In this document: piece by piece, positions 5,521 to 8,839 of the stretch | How the letters are laid out: each line of letters begins with the position of its first letter | Numbering within the stretch: the stretch's first letter is position 1 | DNA from: an uncultured Elusimicrobium sp. | GTDB taxonomy: Bacteria; Elusimicrobiota; Elusimicrobia; Elusimicrobiales; Elusimicrobiaceae | Direction of reading: 5' to 3' | Assembly (NCBI GenBank): GCA_946061795.1 | Contig: CAMGSK010000059.1 | Location: 1-8,839, forward strand | DNA length: 8,839 nucleotides | Translations under genes and position numbers: made by a program | Notes under the pieces: model-generated | Told to the model about the DNA's origin: nothing | Databases searched by the model: none | Seen by the model: only the letters and a program-made list of their open reading frames with translations

Positions 5521-6227
5521 TGCAGGTAAAAACTCCATCTGGCTAAAAATCCCACGGCAGTCGCACCCAGCGCGCCGAAATACAGCGCAAAGCGCGAGAA
5601 ATCCAGCAAGCGGTTCCGGCGGGCGACGCGGCACGCCAGCAGCCACACCACACACCATACCGCCCAACGCCAGCCGGGCAGCAGTACAATCAAATAAAAA
5701 ATCAAGCGCATCAGCATGGTGACGAAACTTTCGTCAATGGTGGGTTCGTCCCGCCCGTACAAATCCTGTTCCGTCATATAAATAAAAACGCTGAACATTT
5801 TCGTCACCACCAATACGCCTACACAAAACACGGCCCAAGGCTCCGGAACTGGATTGCCCGTTTCATACAATGTGCGCAGCGGAGAACACAAGAAGACAAA
5901 CAGCCACGCCTGGAAATCATGCGCCAAAAACGTCAGCACATGCCCTTTTTGCTGTCCGGCCCGAAACACCCACATCCCGTTGTTATACGTTTGAAACAGG
6001 CTGACCGCCGCCAGCCCTATCCACCCCGAGACGGGCCACACGCCCAACAGCGGCCATTTCACTTCCAGCAAAGGTCCGCACAAAACGGCGCCCACTCCGA
6101 AATAAGCCGCCGCCTGCACGACCGCCGCCCAAAAGGGCTTACGTGAACGCCAAGCAAAAAAGGAACGGTTATAAAACAACACGGCGCATATATAATACGC
6201 TAATATCAACCGCCAAAAAATAATCAT
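5517..6227 (-). CDS. Polytopic membrane protein of unknown function
   Basis: A 236-aa, very hydrophobic and Trp/Phe-rich protein with about six or seven predicted membrane segments: near residues 2-19, 32-54, 59-79, 130-153, 164-198 (probably two) and 212-233. A less hydrophobic central stretch contains GQQKGHVLTFLAHDFQAW, and a cytosolic or periplasmic loop contains YMTEQDLYGRDEPTIDE. I do not recognise the family. The start is firm: AAGGAG (6238-6233) lies 5 nt before the ATG, inside the end of the kinase gene. Its ATG overlaps the kinase stop and its stop overlaps the exonuclease start. Tight coupling to a sensor kinase might mean it works with it, but housekeeping co-transcription is as likely. 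Confidence 0.75.
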   Translation of the reverse strand: MIIFWRLILAYYICAVLFYNRSFFAWRSRKPFWAAVVQAAAYFGVGAVLCGPLLEVKWPLLGVWPVSGWIGLAAVSLFQTYNNGMWVFRAGQQKGHVLTFLAHDFQAWLFVFLCSPLRTLYETGNPVPEPWAVFCVGVLVVTKMFSVFIYMTEQDLYGRDEPTIDESFVTMLMRLIFYLIVLLPGWRWAVWCVVWLLACRVARRNRLLDFSRFALYFGALGATAVGFLARWSFYLQ

Positions 6228-7909
6228 ACGATCTCCTTAGGCAACGCCAATGTAAACACGGCTCCCTGCCCCGGACGGGAAGAAACGGACAATTCCCCTC
6301 CGTGCGCGCGGGCCAGCTGGCGGCTGATAAAAAGCCCCAGCCCGTACCCTTGCGCCTCGTCATCGGCCTGCCGGTATTTTTCAAAAATCTCCTCGCACTG
6401 TTGCTCCGTCAGCCCGGGCCCGCTGTCCGCCACGGACACCAGCGTACGGTTTTCTTCTTCCCGCGCGGAAACTTTGACAAATCCCTGTTGCGTAAACTTT
6501 ACCGCGTTGGAAATCAAATTGGTGACGATACGGCGCAGAAGCTTGGGGTCCGCAAACACTTCCGCCTCTTCGGAAACGTCCAATTCCAGACGCAGGCCCT
6601 TTTCCGCGGCGGAAGGCTCCGCCGTATGCAATACGCTTTGCAGCAGCGGTTTGAGTTCCACGGCTCTGCGCTGGGGCAGGGCCATCCCCGCTTCCACGCG
6701 CGAGACGGCCAACACGTCTTCCAGCAAAGACGACAAATCTTTGGCCGCTTCCGTCATCCGCTGCAAATATTCCGCCCGCTGCTGCGCATTGATTTTTCCA
6801 CTGGACAAAATATAAATATACCCTTGCAGGCCCAAAAGCGGCGCGCGCAAATCATGCGCTACGGAACGGAAGATTTGCTCTTTCATTTCGCTGACCCGGG
6901 CTTTGAGCTGAAGGGTTTGATAATCTTTTAAATCCGCCGTCATTTTATTAAAGGAAGCCATCAGCTCTTTAAATTCCCCCCAACCCACCTCTTCATTGAC
7001 GCGGTGGTCCAAATCCCCCCGGCTGGCCCGCCTGGCCCCGTCCATCAGTTCCGCAATCGGTTCGCCCAAACTGCGGGAAAAGGACAAAGCCCCGAAATAC
7101 GCCAGCATGGCAATGGCCAACAGAAACAAACCGATAATTACGTTGGTAAAGTACAGACTGCGCATGGCCTCTTCTTTCAGCTGCAGCACAGCCACATACA
7201 CGCCCAAAGGCTCCGCCTTGGCAAAAGCTCCGGCCAGCGTGCCTTCCTCGCCGGGAAGGGTACGTATCAAACGCGTGTTCCCGGCAAAGAGTTTCTGCAT
7301 GTCTTTCGCCGCCACCTGCGGAATCCACTGGTACGGCGCGGCATAAAACGCCCCGTCAGGCGACACCAAGAACACCTGGCCCGTCCGGCCGATGCGCATC
7401 TGACCCAGCCGGTCCTGCAAAGAAGATAAATCCGCCGCGCCGTACAGAAAATATCCCGAAGGAAGCTGATAAATAAATTCGCCCGCCGTCCCGTCGGAAA
7501 AAGACACGGGAAGGCCCCATCTCAGTTTTTCTCCTTCTTTGGCGGACTTGGGCAAAACGTCCGCGGAAAGAACTATCGGTTCCCCGGTTATGCCGGCGCG
7601 GGAGATTTCTTTCCCTTGCGGATTCAAAAGAGCCAGAAACGGCACGTCCGGATTGACCGCCAAAAACTCCTCCAAAACGGAGCTGGGCTCGTCCGTCTGC
7701 GCAACGGAAGAAATTTCGGAAAGTTTACGCTGCAATCCGTCCGAGAAACGTTGTATGTCCGAAGAAACGATTTCCGCCAAATTGTAATGAATTTCCAACA
7801 TATTGTCGCGCTGGCGGCTTTGATAGTACGCAAGCAGCAACGCCATGGGAATAAGCGGCATGAGCACCACGGTGAGAAAAAGTTTAAAAATCTTAGAAAA
7901 CATGGACAT
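6224..7909 (-). CDS. Membrane sensor histidine kinase (Cache-HAMP-HisKA-HATPase)
   Basis: A 561-aa two-component sensor. TM1 is about residues 10-29. The extracytoplasmic region (30-252) has Cache-like features, including GRTGQVFLVSPDGAFY (174-189). TM2 is about 253-275 and HAMP about 275-328. The HisKA H-box is SVAHDLRAPL with phospho-acceptor H352. The ATPase domain has the N box NLISN (464-468), G1 DSGPGL (495-500), F box IFEKYRQ (508-514) and G2 GYGLGL (521-526), so it looks catalytically complete. The start is either ATG 7909 or ATG 7903 (MFSK); 7909 is favoured because TATAAT lies 7 nt upstream. Residues predicted further upstream come from promoter DNA. No response regulator is in view, so it is an orphan here. 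The ligand is unknown. Confidence 0.93.
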   Translation of the reverse strand: MSMFSKIFKLFLTVVLMPLIPMALLLAYYQSRQRDNMLEIHYNLAEIVSSDIQRFSDGLQRKLSEISSVAQTDEPSSVLEEFLAVNPDVPFLALLNPQGKEISRAGITGEPIVLSADVLPKSAKEGEKLRWGLPVSFSDGTAGEFIYQLPSGYFLYGAADLSSLQDRLGQMRIGRTGQVFLVSPDGAFYAAPYQWIPQVAAKDMQKLFAGNTRLIRTLPGEEGTLAGAFAKAEPLGVYVAVLQLKEEAMRSLYFTNVIIGLFLLAIAMLAYFGALSFSRSLGEPIAELMDGARRASRGDLDHRVNEEVGWGEFKELMASFNKMTADLKDYQTLQLKARVSEMKEQIFRSVAHDLRAPLLGLQGYIYILSSGKINAQQRAEYLQRMTEAAKDLSSLLEDVLAVSRVEAGMALPQRRAVELKPLLQSVLHTAEPSAAEKGLRLELDVSEEAEVFADPKLLRRIVTNLISNAVKFTQQGFVKVSAREEENRTLVSVADSGPGLTEQQCEEIFEKYRQADDEAQGYGLGLFISRQLARAHGGELSVSSRPGQGAVFTLALPKEIV

Positions 7910-7916
7910 ATTTTTT

Positions 7917-7925
7917 ATTATAGCA
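7917..7925 (-). promoter_or_regulatory. Extended -10 promoter of the kinase operon
   Basis: On the minus strand, TGCTATAAT (7925-7917) is a perfect extended -10. Only seven bases (AAAAAAT) separate it from the ATG at 7909, and there is no Shine-Dalgarno, so the mRNA would be leaderless or nearly so. No convincing -35 is seen, as is common for extended -10 promoters. Confidence 0.65.
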
Positions 7926-7970
7926 ATTACGCGCACGCCGCAGTTCCGGGACCAAAAGACCCAAAAACAC

Positions 7971-8000
7971 CCGGGCCCTAAAAACACCGCCGCTGGGCCC
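7971..8000. repeat. GGGCCC repeat pair between divergent promoters
   Basis: Two GGGCCC palindromes (7973-7978 and 7995-8000) lie 22 bp apart centre to centre, about two helical turns, in the 134-bp region between the kinase and the small plus-strand gene. They could be half-sites for a regulator, could pair as a 6-bp stem, or be chance in a GC-rich spacer. Confidence 0.3.
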
Positions 8001-8031
8001 AAAGACCCTGGGCGCGCACGCGTCAAAACGC

Positions 8032-8037
8032 TACACT
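8032..8037 (+). promoter_or_regulatory. Putative leaderless -10 of the small plus-strand gene
   Basis: TACACT (4 of 6 to TATAAT) lies exactly six bases before the ATG at 8044, the spacing seen at rpsF. No ribosome-binding site precedes the ATG. The -35 is not convincing. Taken alone this is weak; it gains weight from the repeated pattern. Confidence 0.35.
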
Positions 8038-8043
8038 AAAAGT

Positions 8044-8304
8044 ATGAAAAAAGCATTTCACAAAATCAAATTGTTTTTCAGACAGAATACATTCCGGGCG
8101 GATTGGGCCGCCGGAGACGGATTTGCGCAGACTTGGGTGGTGGATTTAAATTCGCAGGAAAAAGATTTCGTCAACGCCCAGACGGACCGCATGCTTCTTC
8201 TCAAAAGAAACCGGCGGGAACAGCATACACTGCCCAACTGGCCTGCGGACTTACCGCAAACGCCGTATTGGGCCAGCGCTTACGCGCGCTACACGGGGAA
8301 ATAA
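8044..8304 (+). CDS. Small hypothetical protein
   Basis: An 86-aa protein I do not recognise. It has a basic start (MKKAFHKIKLFFRQ), a central ADWAAGDGFAQTWVVDLNSQEKDF-like stretch and a polar, Tyr/Trp/Pro-containing end (LPQTPYWASAYARYTGK). No membrane segment, signal peptide or cysteine motif is visible. It is the only plus-strand gene, divergent from the kinase and ending 8 bp from the stop of a converging pilin gene, with no obvious terminator between. The promoter spacing and the Lys-rich start favour a real gene, but its shortness leaves doubt. Confidence 0.6.
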   Translation: MKKAFHKIKLFFRQNTFRADWAAGDGFAQTWVVDLNSQEKDFVNAQTDRMLLLKRNRREQHTLPNWPADLPQTPYWASAYARYTGK

Positions 8305-8312
8305 AACGGGAA

Positions 8313-8831
8313 TTAGGGCAAACGGTAATAATAGGTACCGCCTTGATTCGTACTCGCCAATTCTCCTCCTAGACTGCGGCACAAACGGTCGGCTTTGGCG
8401 CTTTGGTTCAACACCCCGCACCAACGCTCTCCGTTGACAGGCAAAAAATAAGTGGCAGACTCCGTTGAGCAATATACCGTCAGTATTTTCCCGTGCCCGC
8501 TGCCGTCTTGCAACGTACAACCGTATCCTTTGGGAGATTGAATACTTTTTCCGTTTCTGTCCAGCGTCCATCCCGCCGGAGGGGATACGTCCAAATCCTC
8601 AAACGAAAAAGTATATTCTCCGTTGGCCATATAGTAGCGGTCTTCGGCTTTTTTAAACGCGTCGGCCAGTACCATCAGCTGCGTATATTTGCTTTTCAGC
8701 ACGGCGTTCTCGTACTGTGGCAGCGCAATGGCTGCCAGGATACCGACAATTAACACCACCACCAACAGCTCTATCAGCGTAAACCCGGCGTCTTTATCGC
8801 CGGAGAATGATTTTTGATAAATTTTGTTCAT
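8313..8831 (-). CDS. Type IV pilin-like protein (prepilin), second copy
   Basis: A 172-aa prepilin related to the one at 2271-2804. The leader MNKIYQKSFSGDKDAG (16 aa) is cut before F17, with E21 at mature position 5 and a hydrophobic helix to about residue 35 (LLVVVLIVGILAAIALPQY follows). The shared YYMANGEYTFSFEDLDV segment, four cysteines (C105, C121, C138, C151) and an ending C-x-x-LGG-x-L are conserved between the two, but the middle is strongly diverged. The ATG at 8831 is preferred over a TTG two codons upstream, by comparison with the first pilin. Its promoter lies mostly beyond the window edge; the visible TTTTGCAT before the ATG is nearly the same as in the first pilin. It converges on the small plus-strand gene. 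Confidence 0.86.
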   Translation of the reverse strand: MNKIYQKSFSGDKDAGFTLIELLVVVLIVGILAAIALPQYENAVLKSKYTQLMVLADAFKKAEDRYYMANGEYTFSFEDLDVSPPAGWTLDRNGKSIQSPKGYGCTLQDGSGHGKILTVYCSTESATYFLPVNGERWCGVLNQSAKADRLCRSLGGELASTNQGGTYYYRLP

Positions 8832-8839
8832 ATGCAAAA

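Noticed and set aside
5521..5667. In-frame upstream extension of the exonuclease
   Set aside because: It would overlap the membrane-protein gene by about 150 bases and has no family similarity; the ATGA overlap start fits better.
7910..8026. In-frame upstream extension of the kinase
   Set aside because: The extra residues translate the GC-rich promoter region, and TATAAT lies directly before the ATG at 7909.
8785..8803. CCGGCG/CGCCGG inverted repeat in the pilin leader codons
   Set aside because: A near match also occurs in the first pilin (2758-2776, one mismatch), but it follows from conserved leader residues and the mismatch is not compensated.
1..8839. CRISPR array, insertion sequence, integrase or toxin-antitoxin system
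   Set aside because: No regularly spaced direct repeats, transposase or integrase motifs, or recognisable toxin/antitoxin pair are visible.

Overview
The window reads as a piece of a mid-GC bacterial chromosome. My best guess is a gut-type Elusimicrobiota genome (Elusimicrobium-like). The basis is two stand-alone type IV pilin-like genes with a shared long leader and a GFTLIELLVVVLI-type start, beside an ordinary rpsF-ssb-rpsR-rplI operon. The phylum assignment is inference from protein style, not from a search.

Layout. Almost everything is on the minus strand. From the right: a pilin-like gene (8313-8831) starts at the window edge and converges on a small unrecognised plus-strand gene (8044-8304). 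A divergent promoter region follows. Then comes a minus-strand operon of sensor histidine kinase (6224-7909), polytopic membrane protein (5517-6227) and DEDDh exonuclease (4912-5520), joined by two ATGA stop/start overlaps. gpmI (3293-4840) has its own promoter inside the 3' end of the exonuclease gene. A DUF167 gene (2875-3102), a second pilin-like gene (2271-2804) and a possible ~95-nt small RNA with a strong promoter and intrinsic terminator (2113-2208) follow. Last is the operon rpsF, ssb, rpsR, rplI (2074 to 434), closed by a perfect intrinsic terminator (350-391).

The least ordinary feature is a two-copy intergenic element (about 111-264 and 3121-3277). Each copy has a long hairpin with an identical 19-nt loop, then a second hairpin. 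The stems differ between copies but stay paired, including compensatory changes, which is what selection on RNA or DNA structure would produce. I do not recognise it as a named family.

A second pattern concerns gene starts. Four genes that begin a transcript (rpsF, the kinase, the small plus-strand gene and the pilin) lack a Shine-Dalgarno sequence. Each has a -10-like hexamer 6-7 nt before the ATG, so transcription would start at or next to the A of ATG. Most operon-internal genes, and gpmI, have Shine-Dalgarno sequences. This suggests leaderless mRNAs at operon heads. In the pilin gene the same region is a 16-bp inverted repeat with the start codon in its loop; the visible part is conserved in the second pilin gene.
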